Of a stretch of DNA of 64,000 nucleotides, positions 26,110-35,530 are shown one piece after another. Source of the stretch: an uncultured Oribacterium sp. (GTDB lineage: Bacteria > Bacillota > Clostridia > Lachnospirales > Lachnospiraceae); NCBI GenBank assembly GCA_934270345.1, contig CAKQPT010000013.1, positions 4,229 to 68,228 on the forward strand. The letters run 5' to 3'. The notes below the pieces were generated by a model. It was not told where the DNA came from. It ran no database searches and saw nothing but the letters and a program-made list of their open reading frames with translations. The translations under genes were made by a program, and so were the position numbers. Numbering within the stretch: the first letter of the stretch is position 1; the number at the start of each line of letters is the position of its first letter.

Positions 26110-29100
26110 TTAAAATTTAGTTCTTAGTTTGTTCTTGATGAATTCTTCCATCTGAGCTTCGAACTCGGCCTGCTTTGCAGACAGAGCATCATCGATATCC
26201 TGCCTGCTTGCGTTTCCGTAGATCGTCACCTGTGGTGAGAACACGAAATTTCCGAACGATGCAGATCTGCGGTCACCCGATGTATCGAGTGCCAGAAGTT
26301 CATTTCTGTTTGCCCCGAGCATCTGGCCTGCCTTCTCCCAGATAGCAAGGTTCTCGCGCCTGCTGCTTCTCTGGAAACTGATAACAGCCTCCATGCCAGC
26401 TTCGCCCGCGATGGACGGTCCATTGGTGAATCCACCTTTCGCAAGGTAGGAGAGTTTAGGTAACGAGAATGTTTTCCCGCCACCGAGACTTTTAGGCACC
26501 CAGTCAGGAATCTTTATAGAGCCGATTCTCGAGAATAGGCCGTTGACAATTCCGATGATCGCATTGAGCGGCGCTTTGGCTAAACCGACAAGGGCATCGA
26601 ATGCGTTACCAAAAATGCTTTTTATTCCATCCCATGCCTGCTGCCAATTCGCAGTGAATACTCCTGTGACGAATTCAATCAAGCCACTGAACACTCCCTG
26701 TATGCCCTGGACAACCTGGAGGATTGTACTTGTGAATCCGTCGAATGCTCCGAGTACAGCTGGTATGACAAAGCTCCCGAATTCGAGGAGCAGAGTGACG
26801 ATGGCCCCGATTACCGGAGACAATGCTCCGATTACCTGTGCCGCCGTCGTGAATACCGTCATGATAATCGAACCGACATTTGTAATAATCGATCCGATTG
26901 TTGGGGCTGCTGCCGTGAATGCATTCAGTATGATTGGTATTACAGTCTGTGTGGTGAATGTGAAAATGGTCTCGATGGCCGGTTTCACATATGTCATAGA
27001 GAATGTAACAATCTGCTGCAGCACTCCCATTCCAGACTGCAAGATGGTTGTCAGCCCGCCGAATGCGTTTCCTGCGTCCTGCCCAAACATGTTTGCGATT
27101 GCGCTTTGCACAGGTGACAACGCGTTTGCGACGCCGCCATCCTGAAACAAACCACTCACGAACGTCTTTACTGTTTCGAGCTTTCCTCTAAAAAGTTCAA
27201 AAACCTGCAAGCCGCGCTTTCCGAATACCTTCTCGACAATCACTCCGATGTCGTCGAAGTGATCTCCGAGGATTCCTACGAGCGCGATGATTCCAGACAG
27301 CGCGAGCATGACCGGTGCTGCATGGGTCACGATCCCGGTCAGCGCACCCGATAGTGGAGACATTAATCCAGCGATTCCACTTGCCGCTCCGCCAACGTTT
27401 AGATTTTTCAAAACGGAACCGCCGGCACCAAGAAGCGGCGCGATAATGTTGTTTTGTCCGAACAATCCACCGAGGATTCTCTGCGGGATTGAAAGAGATG
27501 GTGCTGACGCGCGCCGGCTATTGCTCCCACCGATAGATCTCAGCGGAGTCGAGAGCTCATTCTTCGTTCCATTAAGGATAGCTGGCAATGTGGTTCCATC
27601 ACTTCTGCTATTCAGTTCAACAGTGTTCCAAAAACTCTGAACGGCATCACTGACAATTCCAGACAATCCGGTATTGGGTTTCATCTTACCAATGTTTGAT
27701 TTGACACTGGAAAAATAACCTCCTATGCCGTTTTTCGCGTTTCTTCCGGCTGATGTAATATTGCGAAGGATTCCGCCCTTTCTTCCACCTTTTCGCATTT
27801 TTTTACCGAGCAGTAGATCATATATATTGTCCGGTGCATTTATCACGGAATCAATAAGTCCACCACTCCGTCCGCCAAATGCGAGCTTATCCCCAAATAG
27901 AAGATCTGCTCCTCCGCCGATGGCGCCCTCGATGGTTGGAGCGAATTTCATAGCGACAAACGCTGCGCCAACTTTCCCGATTCCAGAAACGACCGCATCG
28001 CCATTCTTGTTGACATAATCAACGAGTTTGGTGATATACGGAAGTGCGTTCTGAATAGCGTCACTCAGTTTTCCGATACCTTTTGTGGCGAGGTCTGCGA
28101 GCGTTCCCGAAAGCTCTTGCAACTGCGGAACATTTTTATCAAGGTCTATGAATAAATTTTTCAGCCCCTTGTTGACGGAAATGTTGAGTGGCACAAATTG
28201 CTTGCCCAAATCTTCACGCAAATTCTTGAGCGCGTTTTCCCGGAGCTGCTTCTGTGCTTTCGGGTCGTTGTTAACCATTATGTCGAACTCTCTTTGCATG
28301 CTGCTCTTCTGGATTATGTTTCCATTGGCATCTCTCTTTTCGCTCCAAAGATCGCTATTAGAAACCATATCAAGAGCTCTCTGGTACACGTCGAGGTTTC
28401 CGACAATTTTTGCTCCTCCCTCAGATGCCCATATTCCAAATAACTGTCCTACAGCATCCAGTCTTCTATAGTCCGGAAGGTTTGCAATACCGTCAAAAAT
28501 TTTGCCGAGAGTTCCGACACCATCTGACCGTAGTCCCTTTGCTACTTGCTCGGCGGACATGCCAAATTCAGAAAGAATAGCCTTCTGTTTTTTGGTCATA
28601 TTCTCTCCGTGCGATAGGTTCAGGTACATGCGCTTAACCGATGTTCCAACGCTATCAGCAGCAACTCCCGTCGCAAGCATGGCATCTGCAAGAGCTGCCG
28701 TGGTCTCCGGAGCTACACCAGCAACTTGCCCGAGGGAAGCTGATTGATTCACAGCTTTGGCGATTTCAGCCGCCGTTGTTGCCGAATTAGCACCAAGATA
28801 GTTGATCTGATTCGCTAATGTCATCACCTGTTCGTGAGACATGTTAAATGCGTTCTCCCATTTAGAGGAGTAATCGGAAGCTTCTTTTGCCTCAATGTCC
28901 CATGCTGTGGCCATTACAGCGGCATCCTTTGCTAAACCACCGATGACGTTCCCATCTTTGTCGAACTTGAATATCTGTTCTATAGCCTTTCCGGACTGTC
29001 CGAGATCTGCCGTCATTTCAGTGAGGTATTCATGCGTGAGTGGGACTTCTGTGCTTAAATTTTGTATAGCGTCATATACTAGGTCATAGTTCTGTGCATA

Positions 29101-29427
29101 GGTTTTTCCATTAAGTATGCTTCCATCTGATTTGCGTGCAATCGATTCGGAAATTTTACCGTTTGCGTCTGCCAGGCCCTCTACGTATTTTGTAACAAGC
29201 GTCATCTGGCTTTGATACTCAGATGCCGCATCAGTACACTTTGCGATCGCTCCGACTGTAGCCGTAGTGAGGGCCGCCATAGACGCAATTCCAACCGTGC
29301 CAATAGTGCTGATGCTTTTTGAAAAACTGCTGATTCTTTTCTGGGATGAATTAAGTGTCTGCACAAGACTCTTATCCATCTTCCCGGCTATTCGAATTGT
29401 GAGTTCTAGTGCTTTTCCTTTTGCCAT
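26110..29427 (-). CDS. Tail tape measure protein
   Basis: 1105 residues, the longest gene of the phage. It has a helical start, then a TP901-type core: MATAWDIEAKEASDYSSKWE, AEIAKAVNQSASLGQVAGVA, ATGVAADSVGTSVKRMYLNL and FGMSAEQVAKGL. There are several hydrophobic stretches (e.g. GSIITNVGSIIMTVF). The C terminus has a small conserved box (GGFTNGPSIAGEAGMEAVIS). It sets tail length and is ejected with the DNA. Its 5' end overlaps the frameshifted chaperone. Confidence 0.93.
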   Translation of the reverse strand: MAKGKALELTIRIAGKMDKSLVQTLNSSQKRISSFSKSISTIGTVGIASMAALTTATVGAIAKCTDAASEYQSQMTLVTKYVEGLADANGKISESIARKSDGSILNGKTYAQNYDLVYDAIQNLSTEVPLTHEYLTEMTADLGQSGKAIEQIFKFDKDGNVIGGLAKDAAVMATAWDIEAKEASDYSSKWENAFNMSHEQVMTLANQINYLGANSATTAAEIAKAVNQSASLGQVAGVAPETTAALADAMLATGVAADSVGTSVKRMYLNLSHGENMTKKQKAILSEFGMSAEQVAKGLRSDGVGTLGKIFDGIANLPDYRRLDAVGQLFGIWASEGGAKIVGNLDVYQRALDMVSNSDLWSEKRDANGNIIQKSSMQREFDIMVNNDPKAQKQLRENALKNLREDLGKQFVPLNISVNKGLKNLFIDLDKNVPQLQELSGTLADLATKGIGKLSDAIQNALPYITKLVDYVNKNGDAVVSGIGKVGAAFVAMKFAPTIEGAIGGGADLLFGDKLAFGGRSGGLIDSVINAPDNIYDLLLGKKMRKGGRKGGILRNITSAGRNAKNGIGGYFSSVKSNIGKMKPNTGLSGIVSDAVQSFWNTVELNSRSDGTTLPAILNGTKNELSTPLRSIGGSNSRRASAPSLSIPQRILGGLFGQNNIIAPLLGAGGSVLKNLNVGGAASGIAGLMSPLSGALTGIVTHAAPVMLALSGIIALVGILGDHFDDIGVIVEKVFGKRGLQVFELFRGKLETVKTFVSGLFQDGGVANALSPVQSAIANMFGQDAGNAFGGLTTILQSGMGVLQQIVTFSMTYVKPAIETIFTFTTQTVIPIILNAFTAAAPTIGSIITNVGSIIMTVFTTAAQVIGALSPVIGAIVTLLLEFGSFVIPAVLGAFDGFTSTILQVVQGIQGVFSGLIEFVTGVFTANWQQAWDGIKSIFGNAFDALVGLAKAPLNAIIGIVNGLFSRIGSIKIPDWVPKSLGGGKTFSLPKLSYLAKGGFTNGPSIAGEAGMEAVISFQRSSRRENLAIWEKAGQMLGANRNELLALDTSGDRRSASFGNFVFSPQVTIYGNASRQDIDDALSAKQAEFEAQMEEFIKNKLRTKF

Positions 29428-29567
29428 TCCTGAACAACCTCGTTGTTAATTTCAACAAACTCTCGTATTGGCAAATTCAAATAGAAATCGAGCCCCGTAT
29501 TTGTGGCGGCGGCCAGTTTGATTGCCGCCTTTCGGAGCTCTTTTGCTGTTGCATTTACTCGAAAAAA
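29406..29567 (-). CDS. Tail assembly chaperone, -1 frameshift extension
   Basis: An in-frame open stretch with no credible start of its own. The codons FFRVNATAKELRKAAIKLAA through QEWQKEKH follow the slip site in the -1 frame. In P2-like and lambda-like phages a minority of ribosomes make the long chaperone this way. TNTGLDFYLNLPIREF resembles TATGLPEEFFTNLPLIEL near the end of the short product. Confidence 0.8.
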   Translation of the reverse strand, partial: FFRVNATAKELRKAAIKLAAATNTGLDFYLNLPIREFVEINNEVVQEWQKEKH

Positions 29568-30151
29568 CTCGGAGAGTTTACCTTCACTTTCAGCTTGAGA
29601 AGTTCGATAAGCGGGAGATTTGTAAAAAACTCTTCTGGGAGCCCTGTCGCTGTCGATGCAATGATGCATGCATAGAAATAATTCGTTGACGTATCTGCTG
29701 ACACAATGCCCTCAGAAGCCATTCTGTTCTCAGCGGCCGACTCATCCATACTGGTGAGACTTGCGATTCCGGATAAATCGACTTCTTTATACGTCTTCCC
29801 GTCAAAGATATACGGCTTTTCAAACTTCATCGTATGATCTTCGCTATCCGCCACGACATTCAGATATCCGGTAACAAACTGGCTAACCTTTTTCGAAACA
29901 GGACGCGGCGCAAGCTTAAAGAACTCGATCGGGAACTTTGTGGCCTTTGCTGCGAGCTTTCTTGTGAACGCTGTTGATGTTTCCGGAAGAACAGAAGCTG
30001 CAACTTCTCTTTCACTAAAGCACTCGTTCTGAGCGTCGATCGCATCTGAGATTTTCAGATTCTCGATTCCTGATAAATCAATCTCGGTGTGTTCTGTTCC
30101 CTCGAAAGCGTATGGCTTTTTGAGTTTAATGATATTCTTACTTTCTCCCAT
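29555..30151 (-). CDS. Tail assembly chaperone (gpE/G-type), duplicated domain
   Basis: 198 residues from MGESKNIIKLKKPYAFEG, with GGAGG upstream. The protein holds two copies of the same module: KKPYAFEGTEHTEIDLSGI with TKFPIEFFKLAPRPV, and EKPYIFDGKTYKEVDLSGI with TGLPEEFFTNLPLIEL. The last zero-frame codons are AGT TTT TTC GAG TAA. The slippery heptamer TTTTTTC (29561-29567) sits one codon before the stop. It should guide the tape measure during tail assembly. Confidence 0.85.
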   Translation of the reverse strand: MGESKNIIKLKKPYAFEGTEHTEIDLSGIENLKISDAIDAQNECFSEREVAASVLPETSTAFTRKLAAKATKFPIEFFKLAPRPVSKKVSQFVTGYLNVVADSEDHTMKFEKPYIFDGKTYKEVDLSGIASLTSMDESAAENRMASEGIVSADTSTNYFYACIIASTATGLPEEFFTNLPLIELLKLKVKVNSPSFFE

Positions 30152-30170
30152 CTTATCCTCCACAATAAAT

Positions 30171-30209
30171 AAAAATTAAGCACGAAGAAGCCATTTTCTT
30201 CTTCGTGCT
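30171..30209 (-). terminator. Attenuating terminator between tail tube and chaperone genes
   Basis: GCACGAAGAAG and CTTCTTCGTGC pair on the reverse strand and TTAATTTTTATTT follows. It should lower transcription of the chaperone and distal genes relative to sheath and tube. Confidence 0.75.
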
Positions 30210-30215
30210 CGTTTG

Positions 30216-30743
30216 TTAAATCAGTGCATTAATTTCGGCAAGCTGATCTTCACCATCGATTCTATACACGTGGTTGAGCTTATCAATGCAAAGCACCTCT
30301 TCTCCAGCGACCTCAACAAGAATGTAAGTGAGCTCAATCGTTACTTCTGAATCCATGGATGAGCCAGCCTCAACCTTGCCGAGCTTTGCAGACTTAATTC
30401 GGCCGCGCTCAACGATCCGAAGCCCCTTGAATGCATATCCGCCGTTCTTGTCGTACACCTGCTGTGCCGCGCGAATAGTAAGATTGACATTGGAATTCGC
30501 CTTGAGCATATCCGTTGCAGAGCTGTAGAGAACATTAAATCCAACAGTCTGCTCCATCGACTCGAACTGACCGATGTTAGGGCTATCGATTTCTCCACTG
30601 ATGCCAGCGCCGGTAGTCGTGCTTGTCTTCTGCTTCACTTCTGGAAGGTCAAGAGAGGCGTTGGTGCCGATCATGATGTTTCCATCGAGATAAAGGTTTG
30701 CGTCATTGATCTTCTCTGGAACATAATTTGAACTAATCGTCAT
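30216..30743 (-). CDS. Major tail tube protein (FII family)
   Basis: 175 residues. VPEKINDANLYLDGN, SGEIDSPNIGQFESMEQTVG and RIVERGRIKSAKLGKVEAGS follow the P2 FII tube pattern. It lies directly behind the sheath gene and before an attenuating terminator. Confidence 0.92.
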   Translation of the reverse strand: MTISSNYVPEKINDANLYLDGNIMIGTNASLDLPEVKQKTSTTTGAGISGEIDSPNIGQFESMEQTVGFNVLYSSATDMLKANSNVNLTIRAAQQVYDKNGGYAFKGLRIVERGRIKSAKLGKVEAGSSMDSEVTIELTYILVEVAGEEVLCIDKLNHVYRIDGEDQLAEINALI

Positions 30744-30754
30744 TTATTGCCTCC

Positions 30755-32203
30755 TTATGCTGAAAGCGCATTCTTGAGCGCTTCAGGATCATATTCGATT
30801 ACATCCTGGATAACTTCGGCTGGACCGTATGGTGTCATGTACTGATGGAAAATAACATGCCCATCCTCGGCGCTTGCGTTCTCTTCTGCGTCATATGTGA
30901 TTTCATAACGAGCGCAGATTCCTCTTGAAACAAATCCGTTGCCGCGGATATTCTCGCTGTCCACAATAGCCTCGATAAGCCGTGGATTGCTAGGATCATC
31001 AACTTTCTGTGAGTATGTTAAAATAAACGTATTGGCAGCCCATGTCATGAATCTGCGAACAGAAAACCATCTGTTCTTTGGATCTGTAGCACCGGGATAA
31101 GCCGCGGTATTATTTCCCCAAAGTCTAAATCCATTCATGTTGAGCCAGGTTGCGACACCAAAGCTATTCACAACGTTCGCCTGTTCTCTGTCGAGAAGCA
31201 CGTCTGTTCCATCTGCAAGGCATGCTGATGTAATAGAAATAGTCTTGTTCGACGGTGATACATTTGGTGTGTCGTTGTTTACCGCGTCTGTGTACGCAGT
31301 GAGCGCTGCTGCAAGAGAAGAGCCACTGTATACGGTCTCGCCGATCTTTCCGTAAAGCCATACGGCGTAAGCATTCTGAGAAGTGAGTCCCTGTGTCTCC
31401 TTCTTCGTCTTTACATCGGCATATTTCTTTGCGCCTGTTGAGCTTGAGTCAACATCGATGATGCACGTTGAACCGAACGAACCATTCAGTGCATTAGTCT
31501 TAGCCTGAAGTGCGGCGGAAACCATAGGATCTGCCGAAAATCTAGGCGCGATAATAATTCCAGGAACCATGTTGAGCTTAGGGAATACCTGACGGACAAC
31601 CTCGATTCCGGTCTCTGCTCCAGTGTTCGAATCAACTCCACCGACGATATCAGCCGCCTTAACGGTTGAAGGGTCGAGCTTCTTTCCAGAAAGAGTGAGT
31701 GACTTTAAGCCCTTTGTCTTCTCATTTTCGGAAAGAATAATGCTGAGCGTTCCATCATCATTCCACGCAGTTGAGTAGTCCGTTCCCTTGGTGAGCGTTG
31801 TGCTCGCATCCTTCTTAACAACGAGCTTATCTGCAAGAATCCCGCTCTCGTCAACATTTGCAATTCCATCAGTGACTGTAGCCGTCGTTGTTGTGATATC
31901 GGCTGTGAACTTCGTATTTGTCGGATCAAGCACATTGATGAGAATAATCGGTCCAGTTCCCGCAACCTGGAAGCACGCACTAATAGCATCGCAAAGCGTG
32001 TACTTCTCGAAGTCGTTACTGAATCCAACTGCCTCTACTGCTTCCTTGTAGCTGTATGCAATAATCGGTGTGTTGGCCTTCGGATCAGCAACCATGTTGA
32101 CTGGTGCTGTGCCGACAGCGACGATTAATCCTGCTGTTCCTGTAATCGGAGCAACAATGCTCGTGGCTGCCTCGCTGGTATAAACTCCATGCTTATACGC
32201 CAT
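30755..32203 (-). CDS. Contractile tail sheath protein
   Basis: 482 residues. It starts MAYKHGVYTSEAATSIVAPI. The middle has VFPKLNMVPGIIIAPRFSAD. The conserved C terminus includes FGVATWLNMNGFRLWGNNTA, RWFSVRRFMTWAANTFI and EDGHVIFHQYMTPYGPAEVI. It identifies the phage as a myovirus. Confidence 0.95.
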   Translation of the reverse strand: MAYKHGVYTSEAATSIVAPITGTAGLIVAVGTAPVNMVADPKANTPIIAYSYKEAVEAVGFSNDFEKYTLCDAISACFQVAGTGPIILINVLDPTNTKFTADITTTTATVTDGIANVDESGILADKLVVKKDASTTLTKGTDYSTAWNDDGTLSIILSENEKTKGLKSLTLSGKKLDPSTVKAADIVGGVDSNTGAETGIEVVRQVFPKLNMVPGIIIAPRFSADPMVSAALQAKTNALNGSFGSTCIIDVDSSSTGAKKYADVKTKKETQGLTSQNAYAVWLYGKIGETVYSGSSLAAALTAYTDAVNNDTPNVSPSNKTISITSACLADGTDVLLDREQANVVNSFGVATWLNMNGFRLWGNNTAAYPGATDPKNRWFSVRRFMTWAANTFILTYSQKVDDPSNPRLIEAIVDSENIRGNGFVSRGICARYEITYDAEENASAEDGHVIFHQYMTPYGPAEVIQDVIEYDPEALKNALSA

Positions 32204-32215
32204 GTTATTTCCTCC

Positions 32216-32452
32216 TTATAAAATTTCAGATTTGATATTTCGATATACGAGTGATTCTCTTGTACCCGGCGTTTCGATCTTTTTTCTCATTTCGGAAAAG
32301 TCCTCAACTGGTACAATGAGATTGTTAATTAACGGATGCTTTTCTCTGAACTCCTCAACTTCTCTAGGAAGTCCATCAGAAAACACCGTATACTGTTTTG
32401 CGACTCCACGCACGGATGGTCCGCAGTACACAAGAGCATCGCCTTTTGTCAT
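32216..32452 (-). CDS. Hypothetical protein of the neck/tail region
   Basis: 78 residues, MTKGDALVYCGPSVRGVAK. It overlaps the preceding gene by 4 bp. A similar-sized gene often sits upstream of the sheath in such phages. No motif recognised. Confidence 0.7.
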   Translation of the reverse strand: MTKGDALVYCGPSVRGVAKQYTVFSDGLPREVEEFREKHPLINNLIVPVEDFSEMRKKIETPGTRESLVYRNIKSEIL

Positions 32453-32976
32453 AACAGTTCCTCCAATTCGGTTGCTTGCGTCATTGCTGGCGCAGTGCAG
32501 ATAAGCGTTACCGCTCCGTAGTAATACGGTGCTGTGTCATTCACCTGAAGAGCCCACGCAATCGGCTTCAGCACAGTAAAGCATCCACCAAAGTAGGGCT
32601 TTGCGCACATGTGCTGAACGATATCTTCTTTGATGTTTGCGACATCCTGATAACCTTCTCGCTTTTTTCCATTGTCGTAACAGCACATAATCAAACTGAA
32701 TGTGACCGTTTGTGTGCTATTGTCATTGGAGACCGTGCCATCCTGCATCTGGACAACTATATATGGCGACGGCGACGATTCAGTGTCTACATCCTCATCG
32801 TTATCTTCGGGAATCGGGAGATCCTGCTTGTATATTGTCAGTTCCTCGCGTCCTTCTTGTCCTGAGTATTTCTTACCCTTGAACAATACTTTAAGTTCGT
32901 CGATAAGCGCATCTTGGCACAGCTGAGGCGTTCGACCGATTCCGGCCTCCTGCAGCATGGTTACATAATTCTTCAT
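32449..32976 (-). CDS. Probable tail terminator / neck protein
   Basis: 175 residues from MKNYVTMLQEAGIG. An acidic loop (PEDNDEDVDTESSPSP) precedes PYIVVQMQDG, then QTVTFSLIMCCYDNG and a helix. Length, beta strands and position before the sheath gene fit tail terminator proteins. No direct family match was made. Confidence 0.6.
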   Translation of the reverse strand: MKNYVTMLQEAGIGRTPQLCQDALIDELKVLFKGKKYSGQEGREELTIYKQDLPIPEDNDEDVDTESSPSPYIVVQMQDGTVSNDNSTQTVTFSLIMCCYDNGKKREGYQDVANIKEDIVQHMCAKPYFGGCFTVLKPIAWALQVNDTAPYYYGAVTLICTAPAMTQATELEELL

Positions 32977-33668
32977 CATTTACCCCTGGCTTTTGCGATT
33001 TCGAGTACTCGCTCTGCACGGTCCAGCAGAGCGTCTTCAAGGTATTTCTCAACTTCCGGCTCAACGATAGGAAAAACTGTATTGTGCATAGCTGTCGGCG
33101 ACGGTGATCCCATCGTCTGTACTTTCTCAACTCTGCCATCGGGCGTCGTCCAGCGTGGCCGTCCCTTTTTTGTCACTTTGTTTTTACTACTTGAGCCAAC
33201 CACTCTTTGAACCATTCCGACATGTCCGCTCGAAAATTCAAGAAGAAAACCTTTACTCAACCTTGCGGTTCCGCTTAATTTTTTAAGCGGGTTGGCTTTG
33301 AGAACCTTTCCTTTGAAATACTCCGGCGCGTCAAATACTTCTCTTCCGACATACGGTCGTTTTGGACTGGAGGTAAAATACCCCAAATCATTCTGCATCG
33401 ATGCAATAAAAAGCTCTGCTGTCGCGTCGCTGTTTGTTGCTTTCTTTTTCTGCTGAAGATCTTTAAGGTGCCTTTGACCTGCAGCATTGAGCGCATACCT
33501 CGTCTTTGCTTGCTGGATCATAATTTTGCGCGTATACCGCGCAGTTTTATTGATCGCAAACTTCTCGACAGCAGGAAGCTTAGAACGAATATTACCGAGT
33601 TCTTTTTCAACCTTACTCAGCCCTTCTACGCCAATCACAATGCCGTCGTCCTTGTATGCAATGCTCAT
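32976..33668 (-). CDS. Minor tail/tail completion protein (gpZ or HK97 gp10-like)
   Basis: 230 residues. The start MSIAYKDDGIVIGVEG is set by an ATGA overlap with the gene before. It begins with a domain of gp10 type (GLSKVEKELGNIRSKLPAVE, NKTARYTRKIMIQQAK). It ends with a basic region and KARGK. Probably a head-tail connector component. Confidence 0.7.
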   Translation of the reverse strand: MSIAYKDDGIVIGVEGLSKVEKELGNIRSKLPAVEKFAINKTARYTRKIMIQQAKTRYALNAAGQRHLKDLQQKKKATNSDATAELFIASMQNDLGYFTSSPKRPYVGREVFDAPEYFKGKVLKANPLKKLSGTARLSKGFLLEFSSGHVGMVQRVVGSSSKNKVTKKGRPRWTTPDGRVEKVQTMGSPSPTAMHNTVFPIVEPEVEKYLEDALLDRAERVLEIAKARGK

Positions 33669-34078
33669 TGTCTTATCCTCTGCATTATCATGCGGAAAAT
33701 CCCGGCCTCTTCTCTGCACTGCAATATCTTGAATATGCGGCGTTGCTTCGTCCCATCATCGAGTACAAGCTGCTTACCGACTTTGGGCTTCGGCCCATAG
33801 TCGGCAGCTTTTATATACATGATCCAGTGAGACTCATAGAGTCCGGTATCAAAGTTTTGCTTTGCACCATTCTCCCAGTGGGATGTGTGCTCCTGCAGCT
33901 TATCTTCTTCGATGATCACCGGCGCTTCTTTTCCATCAACAACATGAATATCCGCGTGCTCGGTGATGTCAAAGAATATGTCATCGACATCTTCTGCAAC
34001 AGTCATTTTAAAAGTCATCTGTTCAACATCTTGAGTATCCGGTTTTTCAGTCGTTTGTATAACTTCAAAAAGCGCCAT
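33665..34078 (-). CDS. Head-tail connector region protein, unknown
   Basis: 137 residues, MALFEVIQTTEKPDTQDVEQ. It is acidic and beta-rich (HADIHVVDGKEAPVIIEED, KVGKQLVLDDGTKQRRIFKI). Its place between capsid and gp10-like genes suggests a stopper or adaptor. No family recognised. Confidence 0.6.
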   Translation of the reverse strand: MALFEVIQTTEKPDTQDVEQMTFKMTVAEDVDDIFFDITEHADIHVVDGKEAPVIIEEDKLQEHTSHWENGAKQNFDTGLYESHWIMYIKAADYGPKPKVGKQLVLDDGTKQRRIFKILQCREEAGIFRMIMQRIRQ

Positions 34079-34088
34079 GATTTCACCT

Positions 34089-35141
34089 TTAAACTACAGT
34101 AGCCACATACCAGCTATCCGCCTTGTCCGGAATCGGAAGCGGATGTGCCATAAGCTCAAGGATTCTTGCATCCGGCTTATGCTGAGTGAAACTTCTAAGG
34201 ACTCTGGAAGACTCCTCAGTAATCCACTGATCGGTCTTCTCATCAAGGTACGTGACAGCGCCATACGCCATCATATAGCTTGCATTTGAAGAGATAAGAA
34301 CGACTGCACCATCAGGAATGAGCGGCTTTGTCTCCGGCTTCTCCGGATTGGTCCAGTCATCAAAATACACTTCGGAATACGTGTAAATATCGAGGTCCGG
34401 ATTATTGAGATGACCAACGTACTTAACGCCATTTGGAAGATCTCTAGGGGTGATCTTGCCGATCTCGATGCGGCGGTTATCGAGTCTTTCCTTCACGGTT
34501 TCATTGTTGAGGAATGCCCGAAGCGCGCTCTTACCCATGATTGCCATATCTACATTTGCGAAGCCATTGATGAGTACATCGTTTGTCCAATCAGCGAGAT
34601 CGTCGAGTGGCTTAGCAGCTGTAGCATCCCACTTTTTAGTTCCGGTAAGTGCGGCTTTATTCGTAAGCCCGAAGTCGATAACCTCGTTTACGCCCTTTCC
34701 AACGATTGGGATGGAGCCATTCACAATAGCCTGTACAGCCATCCACTCCTCACGTCTTGTCGTCGCATCATTAAGCGCAGCGTACTCTTCGGCGAGCTTC
34801 TCTGCAGCTCTGTCGGCTGGCTTTCTACCACTATAAATGCTCTCTCCAGGAAGTCTCTTAAGAAGCTTATCGGCAGTAGTGATATCATACGGATTAACAA
34901 GAGGTGGCTTATAGCTTTCTGTCTTGTATCCATTTTCCTTCAGCACCTCGCCGCCAACCTTCGGATGCACAAATGCAGCCATGCGACGGTCGCCCTTCTT
35001 GATATCAATATCGATGCGCTCGGTAGAGAATGGCTTCACATTCTTAAAAAACGTGTCTTTAAAAAAGGTATGTACCGGCGGTGCAGTTCTAACTACCTCA
35101 GCGAGATATCGCGGAGAATAAATATCAATTTCGTTTCCCAT
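34089..35141 (-). CDS. Major capsid protein (lambda gpE family)
   Basis: 350 residues. It starts MGNEIDIYSPRYLAEVVRTA. YGNEIDIKKGDRR-like and VNPYDITTADKLLKRLPGES follow, then VGHLNNPDLDIYTYSEVYFD and IPDGAVVLISSN. These match the lambda gpE/HK97-fold capsid family. It lies right behind the decoration protein gene. Confidence 0.92.
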   Translation of the reverse strand: MGNEIDIYSPRYLAEVVRTAPPVHTFFKDTFFKNVKPFSTERIDIDIKKGDRRMAAFVHPKVGGEVLKENGYKTESYKPPLVNPYDITTADKLLKRLPGESIYSGRKPADRAAEKLAEEYAALNDATTRREEWMAVQAIVNGSIPIVGKGVNEVIDFGLTNKAALTGTKKWDATAAKPLDDLADWTNDVLINGFANVDMAIMGKSALRAFLNNETVKERLDNRRIEIGKITPRDLPNGVKYVGHLNNPDLDIYTYSEVYFDDWTNPEKPETKPLIPDGAVVLISSNASYMMAYGAVTYLDEKTDQWITEESSRVLRSFTQHKPDARILELMAHPLPIPDKADSWYVATVV

Positions 35142-35157
35142 AACTTTCCCTCCTTGA

Positions 35158-35517
35158 TCACTTTAAGAAAATGCCGATCTCTCTGAACGGAACTTCGAGA
35201 TTGTCTGTAGTTACGTTCGACTCAAGCGCAAGAGCATCCTTGAAAAACTCTCCGGTGAGGTACACGATTGTTTCCTTGCCAGACTCCACATCTTCGGCCG
35301 CGATGCCGTAAAGCCCATCGGTAGAAACCGTGAAAGTAGAAGAGTCTCCGGCTGTTGCTGTAACCTTCTTCACCTTTCCGCCAGCAAGAATAACAGGAGC
35401 ACCAGCAGGGATGGCCTCTGCCGCTTCCTTCGTGGCCGTCTCGATCGGAATCTTCGTTCCGGCGATGAGATAATCAGGATCACAGGAAAATGTCTTCTTA
35501 GCTAAATCCATTGCCAT
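35158..35517 (-). CDS. Head decoration protein (lambda gpD-like)
   Basis: 119 residues. The start MAMDLAKKTFSCD is preceded by AGGAGG at 8 bp. SGKETIVYLTGEFFKDALAL and GLYGIAAEDVESG are typical of the gpD stabilising protein. Its place between protease and capsid genes is the lambda order. Confidence 0.85.
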   Translation of the reverse strand: MAMDLAKKTFSCDPDYLIAGTKIPIETATKEAAEAIPAGAPVILAGGKVKKVTATAGDSSTFTVSTDGLYGIAAEDVESGKETIVYLTGEFFKDALALESNVTTDNLEVPFREIGIFLK

Positions 35518-35530
35518 GATTCATTCCTCC

